DNA from: Auricularia sp. M13
Taxonomy: Eukaryota > Basidiomycota > Agaricomycetes > Auriculariales > Auriculariaceae
DNA length: 64,000 bases
Reading direction: 5' to 3'
NCBI GenBank assembly: GCA_037042915.1
Contig: CM073195.1
Location: forward strand, 2,852,001-2,916,000
The position numbers and the translations under genes are program-made. Each line of letters opens with the position of its first letter. The stretch's first letter is position 1. This document shows, piece by piece, positions 41,192 to 53,074 of this stretch. The notes below the pieces were generated by a model. It worked only from the letters and a program-made list of their open reading frames with translations, was not told the origin of the DNA and searched no databases.

Positions 41192-43151
41192 ATGAAATTT
41201 GCTCTTGTGTTGTCGGCGTTGCCTCTCCTGCGCGTTGCGGCCTCCGTCGTGCCGCTGCAGAAGCGTGCGACTCCTAAGCTCGTCTTCGCCCATCACATCG
41301 TAAGTTTTGTCTTGGGGCGCACGCTTCCTCTCACTCGTGCCAGGTTGGCGTTGTCGGCTTCAACTACCAACTTTCCGACTGGGTCAGTGATATACAACTC
41401 GCGCAACAAACCGGCATCGATGCATTCGCTCGTGCGTACACTTTGAGAACCTGATCTGTCACACCCTAACAGCCCTGTATCGGTTAAAGTGAACATCGGC
41501 ACCGACAACTTCACAGACACTCAGGTATGTGCTCTCTTGCGTCATGCAGTGGGAGCCTAACTCATGAAACCAGTTGTCGCTGGCGTACACTGCCGCGAAT
41601 CAGCTCGGATTCAAGCTGTTCATCTCCTTCGACTTCGCCGCTTCACCTGGATTCAGTGACTTCCAGGTGAGAAATGGATCTAAAGTTATGCATCAGCTTC
41701 TAAACAGCGGCCCCAGAACCAAATTGTTCCGCGCCTGCGAACTTATGCTCCGAATGGTGCAAACGTGGTCTGGAACAATAAGGCACTCGTGTCTACTTTT
41801 GCGTATGTATTTCCACGTATTCGCGGCTCAGCTGCTAACCCCAAGCAGAGGCGATGGCTTCGACTGGAGTGGTGTCCGCTCCGCGGTGCCCACTGCGCTG
41901 GAAATCATTCCGTTCTATCAAGCCGCCAACATCAACCCGAGCTTGGATGGCCTGTTCAACTGGCAGGCGTGGCCATCAGTTGTGCGCAAATGACCATTCA
42001 TCCCAGTGTGTTCTCAGGCTAACGCTTGCGTAGAACAACCAGCCTGTCGCGACGAAGATGAGTGCGTAACCTCGCTTATTTCCTCGTTCATGGACTGAGC
42101 ACGGTCTTCGCAGATACCTCCGCAGAGTGAGAAGGTCTACATCAATGGCTAAATCAAACCCTAACACTTCGAACAGTCAATTCTACCTTTCGCAGTTGCA
42201 GGGGAAACCGTACATGATGAAGTTTGTTCCGAGCCCCTTTACAAACACCGGTCAAGGCTCACATCGCGCGCAGCGTGTCTCCGTGGTTCTTCACGCATTT
42301 TTCTCCGCAATCCTTCAACAAGAACTGGCTGTTCCTGTCCGACACTCTGTTGATTGACAGACTGAACCAGGTTCTGCAACTTCAGCCCCAGCTTGTTGAA
42401 CTTGCCACCTGGGTATGTGGATAGTCTCACAGATCCCCAAACTGCTGAGCGACGCGTGACCGCAGAACGATTACGGAGAGAGCCACTACATCGGCCCTTT
42501 GCACCCAGGTAAGTCGCTAGCGCGCGGTCCCGCGAACTTCATTGTTCTCGCGCCTAACTTTGCCACAGAAAAGCCGCAGGTTTACCCTGGCAATTCGGGC
42601 GACTGGGTAAGCCACCTTCCATTCTCAGTAACCATGTAATGATTTTATAACTCGTTCATAGGTGGCGGGCTTCCCTCACGATGCATGGCGCGATATCGTC
42701 AAGCCCTACATCGCAGCGTACAAGTCCGGATCCGCTGTCCAGCCGCAGCAGTTCGAGATCGTTTACTGGTATTTCAGCCCTTGTGCCTTCTTCATTTCAT
42801 CGCATTGGCTCACCCACATCCAGGTACAGACCGTTCCCGAAGGGTATATCGTGCAGCGATCCCGTTGGGCCGCCCCTCGGACAGAACATCCCTGATGACG
42901 CTGTTTGGGCCGCCGTCCTGGCCCCCACGGGTGGCGCGACGCTGACCATCAGCATCGGGGGAAACAACGCGAACTTCAACGTCCCCGCTGGGATAAACTA
43001 CTTTGAAGGAGGGTTTGGTGCTGGAGCACCCCACTTCTCGCTGAGGAAGCCCGACGGTTCCGTGCTGCAGGGCGATGGCGGGCTCGCCATCCGCACCAGC
43101 GGCTGCCCTCTGTACAACTTCAATGCGTACGTCGGAAAGATTGGGCCGTAA
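41192..43151 (+). CDS. Secreted GH71 alpha-1,3-glucanase (mutanase-like)
   Basis: Hydrolyses alpha-1,3-glucan, a fungal wall polymer. Signal peptide MKFALVLSALPLLRVAASVV, then a Lys-Arg processing site (LQKR), then the GH71 catalytic domain: LVFAHHI, YQLSDWVSDIQLAQQTGID, ALNIGTDNFTDTQ, GFKLFISFDF, PFYQAANINPSLDGLFNWQ, SPWFFTHFSPQSFNKNW, LVELATWNDYGESHYIGPL. A C-terminal beta-rich module (PPLGQNIPDDAVWAAVL onward) ends at the stop 43149-43151. About ten or more introns of ~50 bp split it. Start choice is supported by the TATA box 49 bp upstream and the signal peptide. With the nearby GH128 enzyme it suggests a role in wall glucan turnover. Confidence 0.92.
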
Positions 43152-43362
43152 ATGTGTAGCCTCTGTAGTCTATCGTTAGTGAGATATGGTCCGAAAGTTT
43201 TAAGGACTCACAAGTTGAATACACGCATCCCTCGAGTGCAACGCCGCAGGAAAGGTCAATGGAAAGCACAAGAAATGGCAAGTGTATTGCTACAGTGAGT
43301 CCGGTGATACAGCCTACAAGTTCAAAGCGAGATTATAGCAGCAGTCCGAATTAAAAGCACGA

Positions 43363-44647
43363 TCAGCGCGCGACAACAAACCTCGAGCACAAAAGCATAG
43401 CAGAAGCAGCTGCACCAGCGTCCGACGCCTGGAATGCATCGTCGTTAGTGTGCGTGGCGGGTTCCTTCGCGGGTTCGTTAAGCTCAATCCACGGGGACCA
43501 AATCATGACGCGCGCGCCCTCCTGGACATCCACGGGATTCATCCCGCGTATGGGCTCTCCGGAAGCGCTGAAGTAGAACCTGCGTTCAGCTCCATCGGGC
43601 AAAGCGCAGAGTGCAAGAACGCCGCGCGGCGCAGAAGGAGCGCCTGAGTGTTCGCTCCGGTCGAGGACCGCGCGCACAGAGACGGTCAGCGTCGGCCCAA
43701 GACGCCGGGCGTCGCGGGCAGCGCGAGTTTCCTGCTGCCACAGGTGATGGGCGACGCTCTCGCGATCGATGACCTGCTTCGCCATATCGGCGAGCGCACC
43801 CCTGCAACAAAACATGTTCAGAACACGGTACGCCGGACAAAATAGAAAAGACGCACTTTGCAGAATAGCGCCTGTTTCTGCTGGGCTTCTCGGGGCTCAT
43901 GCCCATCCCGCGGACAAGCGCCCGTTTCTCCGGGTCGTTCGTCGCGCTTGCAAGGAGACTTTGCGTGATCTGCCCGCCGTCCTCAGACGATGCCAGTGCA
44001 AAGCGCGTCGACGACAGAGGCCTGAACGATGACGCCGATACCGACGAGTCCGCGTTGGCAGGCGGCGGAGGCTGCAAGACAGGTACACGCAGCGGTCGCT
44101 TGGTGGGTTCTGGAGAATGTGCCACCCGCGGAGCAGGCAAAACAGGCGGTTTCAGAGCACGCTTTGGCGCCGGTGTCGGCAGCTGTTTGGGCGGCGGGGC
44201 CACCAGCACGGGCGGCTTCACCTCCCGTACAGGCTTTGCTGGCGTCGTCGCTTGATCAGGAACGTGCGTGAAGGCCAGCACAGGCGGCTTCGCCATTCGC
44301 TTCGGTTTCACTGGCGTCGTCGGAACATCGGGAAATGGATCCTTTGGCGGCGCAAGACGCTTTGCTGGAGGCTTCGGTTTGGTCGTCGCGGGCAGTGGTA
44401 TAGAAAACTTCGCTGGAACTGGAGCTGGCCGGTGCTCGACTGGCTTCTTGGGAGTCGAATTCGGAAAGGCAAACTTGGGAACAGCAGTGACATTGCGCGC
44501 GCTGCTACTGGCCGCTGGGTCGCGACGTGGAAGCTTAGAGGCGGGTGCGGGGAAAGACGATACGAAGGGTGCAGTCTGGTTCAGTCTGGGTTTCTTCGGC
44601 GCATTCGTCTTGGGCGATACGGTGAGCCAAGCACGCAGTATGTGCAC
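43363..44647 (-). CDS. Proline/lysine-rich protein of unknown function
   Basis: Two exons (44647-43857 and 43801-43363) joined by a 55-nt intron with GT/AG ends give 409 aa. The N-terminal two thirds is disordered, with repeated KPPVL-type units (KPPVLAF, KPPVLVA, KPPVLPA). The C-terminal part looks folded: RALVRGMGMSPEKPSRNRRY, an Arg-rich helix, and EGARVMIWSPWIEL, which resembles conserved modules of uncharacterised basidiomycete proteins. An alternative start at 44715 with a short extra intron would replace the first residues. No function can be assigned. Confidence 0.65.
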
Positions 44648-44950
44648 TATCCACCTACAGGATTCAACGTATCACCGGGTCGTTTAGACAGTGAATTGCG
44701 CTCGGAATCAGTCATGGCAGTGGCAGGTCATGGTTCGGGATTGCGGAGCTCGAACACGCGTCTTGTTTGAAGCTTCCGTTCGCCGCTCACAAACACCGAA
44801 AAGCCAATGTATTTGAAAACTGTGCATGGTGGTGATACATCTGTGCAATAAGTAACCTTGCGGCAGTACAACAGCAGATAGCGAGATAGCAGTATCATAT
44901 GAACAAGAGGAATCACTCCAAGTCGGGTGATGATAATTTCACCATGGATT

Positions 44951-46939
44951 TCAGGTCACTGTCACCCTTCCGACAACGGCAACGCTACACACCTCCTTAT
45001 GCGCCTTGCGGTTTTGCATCCTACAGTCGCGCGAGCACCACGCGACGCCGCAGCCCCGCGCGCACTGCGGAAACGCACCCCCACGCGTGCCACATGTCGC
45101 GCATTCGCGCGCGCCCAAAAGGCGCGACGCACGCTCCTGCCGCGCGAGTACGGCGTCGAGTCCCGGCGCATCCGGGTCCTTCTTGATGGTCGGCGCAGGC
45201 GCGAGCGAGCGACTGCGCGTCGCGGTTGGCGCGTGGGCGTCGTCGTGTCCTGTCTTGTTGGGCGACGTGGGGGACTCCCCGGGCATGGACCACCATGTCT
45301 TGGCCCACGGCAGCGAAGGGCGCACGCGACGCGCGGTCGGCCTGTCGTCGACCTGGGCGTATAGGGCCTTCAGAGAACGCGTCGCAGTTTCGGCCGAAGG
45401 CAGCGTCGCGCTCCGCTGACCAGGACCCATACTTTGAGCCCTATTGGGAATAGGTGAACGCCCTCGTGGAGCCGTGGACATGTTTGTCGACGAATTCGGG
45501 AGGGTGCACTCGGGCGGAGCAAAGGACGCCATGCTCTGCGAGTTGCAGCGCGTGAGCGCGAGCGTGGGCGGGCCGTGCAGGCTGTGTGCGCGACGTGCGC
45601 GACGTCCGAGCGCCCGATCTAGAAGCGGATTTCGACACTTGGGTTCGTGTACAGAGACGGGTTTACAGTCCAATGAGCTCGAAAGGGGTGACGAGTTGGC
45701 GGGAGACGTTGCGGTGCTGACATAGGAAGCCGGGGTTACGACAACCGAGAACAGCGATTCGCTCCGGGAATGTGTGCGGGAATGGGAATGCGAGGGCGAG
45801 GAAGGGATCGGAACCGGCGAAGGAGGGCATGGAAATGCAACCGACGACGGCGAAGGTGGAGACACTGTGTACTCAGGCACTGGACCTGTACTCTGCAGTG
45901 TTCCACGACGCGGGGACGGCATTGACAGACGTCTGAGTGCGGAGTAGACTAATGCATCTGCCTCGGGAAGCAGGGGTTCGCCAGCGTCTGGAAGATCGGC
46001 AAGGCGCCGCAGATGCACATCGGCGTCTGGGGCTGCCACGCTGAGCTGTCAAAGGGAGATAATGAGGAACCTGGGCCTGTAAAAAACACAGGCGTATGGC
46101 ACTCACAATGTAGAGAGCATGCGCCTTGATGGTACAGGAGGTAGGACTTGCACTTGACGCAATATCTGAGTCCAGGCAGTCGAGCAGAATGCGAGTCGAG
46201 CGGACACCCTCGTGCCATACGTTGGCGCTTAGTCCAGTCGGCGACGAAGGGAGCTTGTAGTTGCCTTTCGGAATGGCATTGTCGCGATAGAGCCGCGAGA
46301 GACCACGGACGAGGTCGAGCTGTTGCATGGATGAGTTCCAGGAGGGCTGACACGAAAGAAAAGCCACTGACCAGCATTTTATGGTCTGGCGGGCGGTATA
46401 TGTGCTCGGACTCTTTCCCCGGTGGGGTACTAGGCCTCACGTTGGACGTGGACACATCCCAATCGCGGCTGACAGGACCCTGCGTTTCTCCGCATCTTCT
46501 GCTATCTGCGCCCGAGAAGCCAGACCGCGGCCCATTGTCGACTGCCTGAGCGGGCAATTCCCAGCGTAGGGCTACTGCATAGAGCAGGGCAGCGCAGGCG
46601 GCTGCGTCGCGTGGCCTGGGTGGGGCCGACCCTGAGCGCGTCCTTGCGTCATCCGAATGATAGACCAGCGATGTGAGCACGAGCCCGGCGAGCTTCAGGG
46701 CGACGGCTGGCGACTTGGAAGCGACGGCCGTGTCATATGGCAGTCCCAAAGGCGTGCCACAAGCCTTCCACGCAGCCTGGGGGCAGCCACAGAGTGAGTC
46801 CAGCCAGATAGCCGTGTGATTCACGCTCTTGACGACGTACCTCGAAGCGAAGCAGCCAAGTGTCGATCCGTTCCCCGCATTCTGGGTCCCAGCTCGCTGG
46901 CGACGCGCAGGCCGGACCTGGGGAAAGGTCGTCGGTCAT
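44951..46939 (-). CDS. MYND-type zinc finger protein
   Basis: Four exons (46939-46841, 46776-46372, 46319-46107, 46045-44951), all in phase, give 603 aa. The N-terminal two exons encode an Ala/Leu-rich helical region; exon 4 starts with a further folded part, then a long Ser/Pro-rich disordered region, and ends in a MYND finger (CATCGTRGGAFPQC, then CGVAWCSRDC and HKEVC). MYND fingers bind proline-rich peptides and often mediate repressor contacts. TTATAAAAG at about 47000-47008 (minus strand) favours the ATG at 46939 over the one at 46996. I do not recognise the N-terminal domain. The stop is 44953-44951. Confidence 0.8.
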
Positions 46940-47009
46940 GGCCACAGAGTCGGCGACACAAGGGCTGGGTGATACGGGCGGGAAAATGGGATGCACTTTT
47001 ATAATACCG

Positions 47010-47927
47010 CACGGCTGGGGTCACACGACCACCGCAGAATTCTGCTATGCGCTGCGCCGCTTTCGGGGTTCCCTGGCGTCGGTGGCTTTGACGTACAACG
47101 CGCACACGACCAGCGGGAGACAAGGATTCAATCATTCGGAACTATCCGGCGTCTGTCCTCGACTCGTTGGACGGATCCCGCACCCCATTCGGCCCCTCGT
47201 GCTCTGCGGCTGTTGCTAAACTGCCATCCCAATACAGTCCGGCATTGCAGGCAAGTTCGACCTCTCCGGCTGCTGTGTGAAGCGCGGAATTTGGCAGAAG
47301 CAGCGTTGGGGGACAAAAGGTAAGCGTGCAGTGTTTGTTCATGGTGGTTCGCCGTTGTATGGCTGTGTACATCGGGCAGCTAGTCGCCGAAATATCCTCA
47401 GGCAATGCAACAAGTCAGGACTCTAGAGTTGGTCGAGGAGCTGTGAGCCAGAAGGGTGAGGCAGCTTCTTGGCACAGACTTCACAATTCCACGGGAAACG
47501 CGGAACATTCAACTCATGCGACAAGTTGGCATATCTCAGATGGCCGCTGTGATGTTGAGAGTGCGGCATTCTATTGGTGGGGCAATACATGTAGATAAGC
47601 CACGAGTGAGAGAGAACCAGTTTGTAGACGCCAGAAACGAAACGAAGTGTGAACAGTGTGAATCGGGCGTTCGAGGCCGAACGAATTCAACTTTGGTGGC
47701 CCAATCCTGCGGCTGCCAGCCTGCCATGGTACGGCACCGGGACTCAAGCATCGACCAACACATCTACAATCCGTCTGGCTATACGCCGGGGGTCCGGTTT
47801 CCTAAGGTCCAGGAGAACCGATCCCACGAATCAGAGCACGGTAGTCGAAAATCGTTCCCCACAGAGACGCATACATATGTTTGCGGGTTTTAGGGATGCG
47901 TAAATGTACAGATCACGTATCCCCCTT
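47010..47927. other. Intergenic region, no supported gene
   Basis: Upstream of the MYND gene. Several overlapping frames of 60-145 codons lack recognisable features or consistent splice sites. Confidence 0.55.
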
Positions 47928-48714
47928 ATTCTGCACATTTAAAAAAACCTCCAAAAAGAGGTGTCCTCCTCTGTCTGAGACCATCCTTCAATTCCTGAGA
48001 ACCTTCCATCCAAGAGAACATGTCCATCCCAAACTGAGTGTATTCATCCCAATTGGGAACTGCTTCCATCCAAGGCAGCGCGCTTCCATCCCAAAATAAG
48101 CGCCCACCCATCAAGCCAGAAAGCTTCCATCCTAAAAATAAGCGCCCACCCTCCAAGACAGAATGCTTCCATCCTAAAAATAAGCGCCCACCCTCCCAGG
48201 GAAGATGTGTCCATCCAAGCTTAGTGACTTCCATCCAAGCTGACCTTGCCCTCCAGTTTGCCCATAAGCTGATTCAGATGCAGGCATATTACATAAGCAG
48301 GATTCTTGGCCCAGTCTACAACTCTATTAACCAAACCATCCCTGATTATGTAATATGCCTGCATCTGAATCAGCTTATGGGCAAACTGGAGGGCAAGGTC
48401 AGCTTGGATGGAAGTCACTAAGCTTGGATGGACACATCTTCCCTGGGAGGGTGGGCGCTTATTTTTAGGATGGAAGCATTCTGTCTTGGAGGGTGGGCGC
48501 TTATTTTTAGGATGGAAGCTTTCTGGCTTGATGGGTGGGCGCTTATTTTGGGATGGAAGCGCGCTGCCTTGGATGGAAGCAGTTCCCAATTGGGATGAAT
48601 ACACTCAGTTTGGGATGGACATGTTCTCTTGGATGGAAGGTTCTCAGGAATTGAAGGATGGTCTCAGACAGAGGAGGACACCTCTTTTTGGAGGTTTTTT
48701 TAAATGTGCAGAAT
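47928..48714. repeat. Near-perfect inverted repeat (foldback element), 787 bp
   Basis: Arms of about 369 bp (47928-48296 and 48346-48714) are reverse complements, around a 49-bp loop (48297-48345); the axis is at 48321. Each arm contains repeated units of about 40 bp built on ATCCTAAAAATAAGCGCCCA, and ends in TTATTCTGCACATTT. Identical open frames on the two arms are a by-product of the symmetry. No transposase or clear target duplication was seen. It fits a foldback/MITE-like DNA element, and transcription through it would give a long hairpin RNA. Confidence 0.9.
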
Positions 48715-49991
48715 AAGGAGGATAATCACGTGCATACTAAAGACCACACTGGTAATTGGCATCCTGCGTACGGGTGCTGCAGCTAGACATGGCTCCCAGA
48801 AGAGTCCCTTCCGATCTGGTGCCTAACGGCAACTCCGGTTCCCCTCTGCCTTGGAAGGAGTAGTACCTGTACTGCACCTTTAAGGACTTAAATTCCCATT
48901 CTCTTTCAAGGACTGAATCATCGCGTGGAGAATCGGGCCGCCTCTCTCTCATGCCCGGGCCGCTATCCACAGGCCTAGTCTCGCAAAGGCTGTCTGGATA
49001 TGTGCTAGCGCTGATACCCCAGTCTCAGCTGTTTGCTTGCAAGATTTGCAGGCCCAAAAGCTTCGCGGTGCCTGGGCATTACGGAAGATCCACAGCGGTC
49101 ATCTCCGCTCCAGCGAAACTCGTGCCAGGGCCCCTGCGGTGTGCCTCGGCGCAGTCATACGGAGGATTCTGCGCATCGCTGAGAGATTTCATATTAAGTA
49201 ATATTATGAGACGCATGATCGCGATCGCCAAGCCCTGGCAAGAGCCGCAACGCCGCATCCAGGCTTGGATGATACCGGGATACTCCAGTGCCGTGCTAGT
49301 AGCTACGATGACTGTTAGAGAAGTTTCGCCGCGTCCGCGTCTGGTAAACGAACTTCCGACTGCGGTGGCCTGTGGTGCCCGGTTGCTCGATGGGGAAATT
49401 CAGAACTGTCAGTTTGACATGTTCGCGTCATCCTCCGGGTCACCAATCGTTCAAAGTAAATGCTCAAAGAGAGAAAAATCTTAACTCTTAACCCCTTTTT
49501 GCGATACCATTTATAACGAGACTTCTGAAGTCCCCCTGGACGCAGTAATTCGGCTATAACGGACATCGGCCAGCGTTCTGAGGGATGATTGGCGATCCCA
49601 TGTGGTCGCCAGGTTACTTCCGGCATCACGTGTCACCGCGATGTCCGACGGCGTAAAGTGAGAAAAAGACATGCAGAGCTCTCCGTTCGCCCATGCAATG
49701 GTATAGAACTCAGAGAGATGTAGCTAGAACTCAATCTTTGAAATTCAGCCGTCGAATTGTCACCAGAGCAGACGATTCTCAGGTCCACCTCGTCACGGTC
49801 CGACGCCCCGCGCGACACCGAGATTTGAGCGCAAACATCCCGTGACGGCATATCATGGAGATTGATGAATGCGGGGTAAGTACCGCGGGAAAGCGCCATA
49901 GAAAAGCCCAGCGCGTGGGCGCGCGGCCGGTTTGTGCTTCTTCCACCCCTGCGCTGCGAGTGCCCGTTCGCAGACAAGAGCCCAGCCCACC
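48715..49991. other. Intergenic region, no supported gene
   Basis: Between the inverted repeat and the first sugar-transporter copy. A frame of 177 codons at 48951-49484 (+) has no recognisable domain. Nothing else was noted. Confidence 0.5.
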
Positions 49992-52572
49992 ATGTCCTCT
50001 GGAAATGTCTCGCGACACGACTCGGACCTCAAGGAGCCTATCAAAGACGAAGCCACGCATCAGTTTAAGCTGAGGACGCCCGAGGAGCGCCAAGCGCAGC
50101 TCCTGGCCGCGACTGCAGCTGACCCGGGCCTCACGCCCTGGACGGCGAGAGCGGTCAAGGTCCGCAACGCCCGTTTCACCGTACTCACAACTGCTGAACG
50201 CAGTCGCCTACAGTTTTACTTGATCGTTCTGTGCATTACTTGCTGCTCTGGCGACTCTGGCTTCGATGGCACGGTCATGTCGGGCATTAACGCGTGCGCC
50301 AGCCTTTCTGCAGCTCGTACAATTCGTTAACGCGTGAAATAGTATGGAGCAATACCAGCAGTACGCCTTTACGAGCGCGCCATGCTCGCAGGCGCTTACC
50401 GCTATCTTGTAGCTTCTTTGGTCTGCGAGATGCGGGTCCAAAGACAGGCGAGTCCGTTCCCGCTGCAAGAACCCGCGGTGACTAACGGCCCCCACTTCTT
50501 CTACACAGGCATCGTATTCGGCATGTGAGCACCTCGTGCTGCTGCAGAACGCGGGGAGCCATTGACGCGTTCGATCTAGCTACACCATTGGCAATCTGGT
50601 CGGCGCATTCCCCGCAAGCTACCTCCCGGATCGCATTGGACGTCGCTGGTCCATGTTCCTAGGCAACTTGACCCTCATCGTTGGTAAGACAGGGTCTACA
50701 AGAAACAGTGGTGTTACGCTGACGCTCAATAAGGTGCTATCATCACTGCTACCGCTGCCAATACGGGACGCTTTTTGGGAGGACGATTCTTGACTGGTAC
50801 GTTTATTCAGCTCGTCCGGTTCGAATCGATTCTTACTGTCGCCTTTGCTCTCCTCAGGTCTTGGTGTTTGTGTGTCTATGTCGCATGCCAGAGGGGGTTA
50901 TTGCTGACTTAAGAACGATTCGTAGCTTGCGCAGGTGCATCGGTTCGTCAGTTTAACCCGACATCGGAGGAACTCTCTGACAAACATTTCGTAGGCGAAG
51001 TCCTACCTCGCCGAGATCACTCCTCCCGCGACGCGTGGGAGATACCTCGGAATCCTGAACTCATTCTTCTACGTCGGCCAGATGGCTGCCACTGGAATGA
51101 TGATCGGGACCCAGAAGTGGTCGAACAATCTATCGTGGCGTCTTCCATTGTATATTCAGGTATGCCGTGGTGTCTCTGCGGCCGATCCACGCGTTGTTGA
51201 CACGCGATTCCAGGTTATTCCCGCCGGCATGAACGTCCTCTTCATCTTCCTCTGCCCTGAATCGTATGCCATTTCGCAGCTAGGCCTCCTAGACCATCAT
51301 CTCATCTCACGATAGGCCGCGTTGGCTGCATTCCGTGGGACGGTCCGTTGAGGCTCGCAAGATTTTGGCCAGGTTACACTCGCGCGACAACGACGTCAAC
51401 TCTCCCCTTGTCCAGCTCGAGGTCGATGAGATTGAGGAATACATTAAGATTGGAGGCGCTGACAGTACGTAAAGTGCGCCGCTTGGATGTTGCCACACTG
51501 CTCATTGTCGCGATAGAGACTTGGTGGGACTTCCGCCCTCTATTCCGGACCAGGTCGGATCGCGCTCGCATGTGGATGGCAAGTATCTGAGTGGGAAACG
51601 TCCGCGATGGCTGCTGACTGGATGGCAGGTGGTCCTCATCGGCGCTTTTGGCCAGCTATCTGGTAACGGCATGGGTTCGTCCTTCTCACGTCTCCAGCGC
51701 CGCTCCCGCAGTTGGACTGACTAGGAGTATAGTCACCTATTTCCTAACCGTGCTGTTGCGCATTGCCGGCATCACCTCGCGGTCGAAGCAAATCACGCTC
51801 AACTTCGTCAACTCGGTAACGAGTATGATCGGCGCGCTGACCGGCGCGTACCTCGTCGACTCCTTCGGCCGTCGTAAGCTTCTGCTCTCTGCGACCGCCA
51901 CGCTCGTAGGCATCCTTGCCATTGCGTCTGGCCTGTTGAGTCACCCGGAGACGAGCCAAGCGCGTGCCAACGCCGGCATTACGTTCATCTACCTGTACGT
52001 GCATTGATCGCTCGTGCGATCTGGTATTGACTATTTTCCTCGCTTTTAGGTTCATGGTGGTCTTGTACGCCACAATCTCACAGCGTCATGCGCGGTGACT
52101 GACCCATATTTCCTCAGCTCGTTCGGCTACACGGGCATGCAGGCGCTGTACCCCGCCGAAGTCCTGACATACCAGATGCGCGCCAAAGGTCTTGCCTTCC
52201 TCGCCATCGTCGCCCAGGCCGCATCGTGCATCAACACATTCGGTCTCCCCGTCGCGCTCGACAAAATCGGCTGGAAGGGTAAGCTCGCTTCGGTGTCACA
52301 TCACTCCCTACATTCTGACGGCGCCTTTCAGTCTACGTGATCTTCTGCGTGTGGGACGCGTTCGAATTCGTCGTCATCTACTTCACGGTGCGAGCTTCCG
52401 CTTCACCTCATTTCCCCACCTTCGCTAAATCATGATATTTTGGATCAGGTGGTGGAGACGAAGGGCCTCACTCTCGAAGAGATCGAGGAGGTCTTCGCGC
52501 AGCCGAACCCAGTCAAGTACAGCATCGAACATAGCGTCTCGCGGCGCAAAGCTGCTGCGACTGAGGTTTGAT
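49992..52572 (+). pseudogene. MFS sugar transporter, tandem copy 1 (apparently broken)
   Basis: Twelve-helix sugar porter of the hexose/lactose permease type. Exon 1 starts MSSGNVSRHDSDLKEP and runs through FYLIVLCITCCSGDSGFDG, membrane helix 1. Later exons give FPASYLPDRIGRRWSMFLGN, YLAEITPPATRGRYLGILNS, PRWLHSVGRS, YLVDSFGRRKLLLSATATLV, ALYPAEVLTYQMRAKGLAF and a C-terminus with VVETKGLTLEEIEEVF. Introns are about 50 bp. Compared with copy 2, exon 2 has a net 2-nt length change and an in-frame TAG at 50410-50412, which would end the protein early; the next intron would also need a GC donor. All other parts look usable. It could be a real null allele or an assembly error. Confidence 0.75.
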
Positions 52573-53074
52573 CTGCGCTGTGCCGTTCGACCGTTCAACG
52601 GGATATATGCCTGCTCCTCATTACGATTTCAAGAATTACATAGCCCACGCCACTACCCTGTACGAGATATAACTGACACATCGGACGGAGGAGGAAACAA
52701 ATACATAGCAAAATTGTTGTCACTGACACCAATACCGGGCCCTCCCATGAGGGAAAACCTGGAAGACGTACTTATTCACTTGTCGATCGAGAAAAATAAA
52801 AGCGGGAAGCAACATCCTTGTCAGAAGAAAGTAGGCCCATGGCCATGTTAGTACTCCTAGCCTTCCTTGTGGCTGTCAGGCGAGTCCCGGGGTCGGAGCC
52901 CGAAAGCGTGTCGCCAACCCCGGATGCGGCCGAGCAATATTTACCCCAGATTTGGACACCAGGAATGTTTTTACCTGCCGATTGCATGACCTACCATGCA
53001 GCACACTTCTTGGTGCTGCGATTGCTTTTTACTTCTTCCACCCCTGCGCTGCGCAGACAAGAGCCCAGCCCGCC
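52573..53074. other. Spacer between the two MFS copies
   Basis: About 500 bp with no supported gene; contains the 3' flank of copy 1 and the promoter of copy 2. The 40 bp before both ATGs (TTCCACCCCTGCGCTGCG...) are shared, showing that the duplication included upstream sequence. Confidence 0.6.

Noticed and set aside
44899-45725. Several + strand frames of 75-145 codons
   Set aside because: They lie opposite exon 4 of the MYND gene, whose four exons fit in phase and end in a clear zinc finger.
48038-48604. Two identical 127-codon frames on opposite strands
   Set aside because: By-product of the inverted repeat; composed of repeat-encoded Ser/His/Pro/Lys units.
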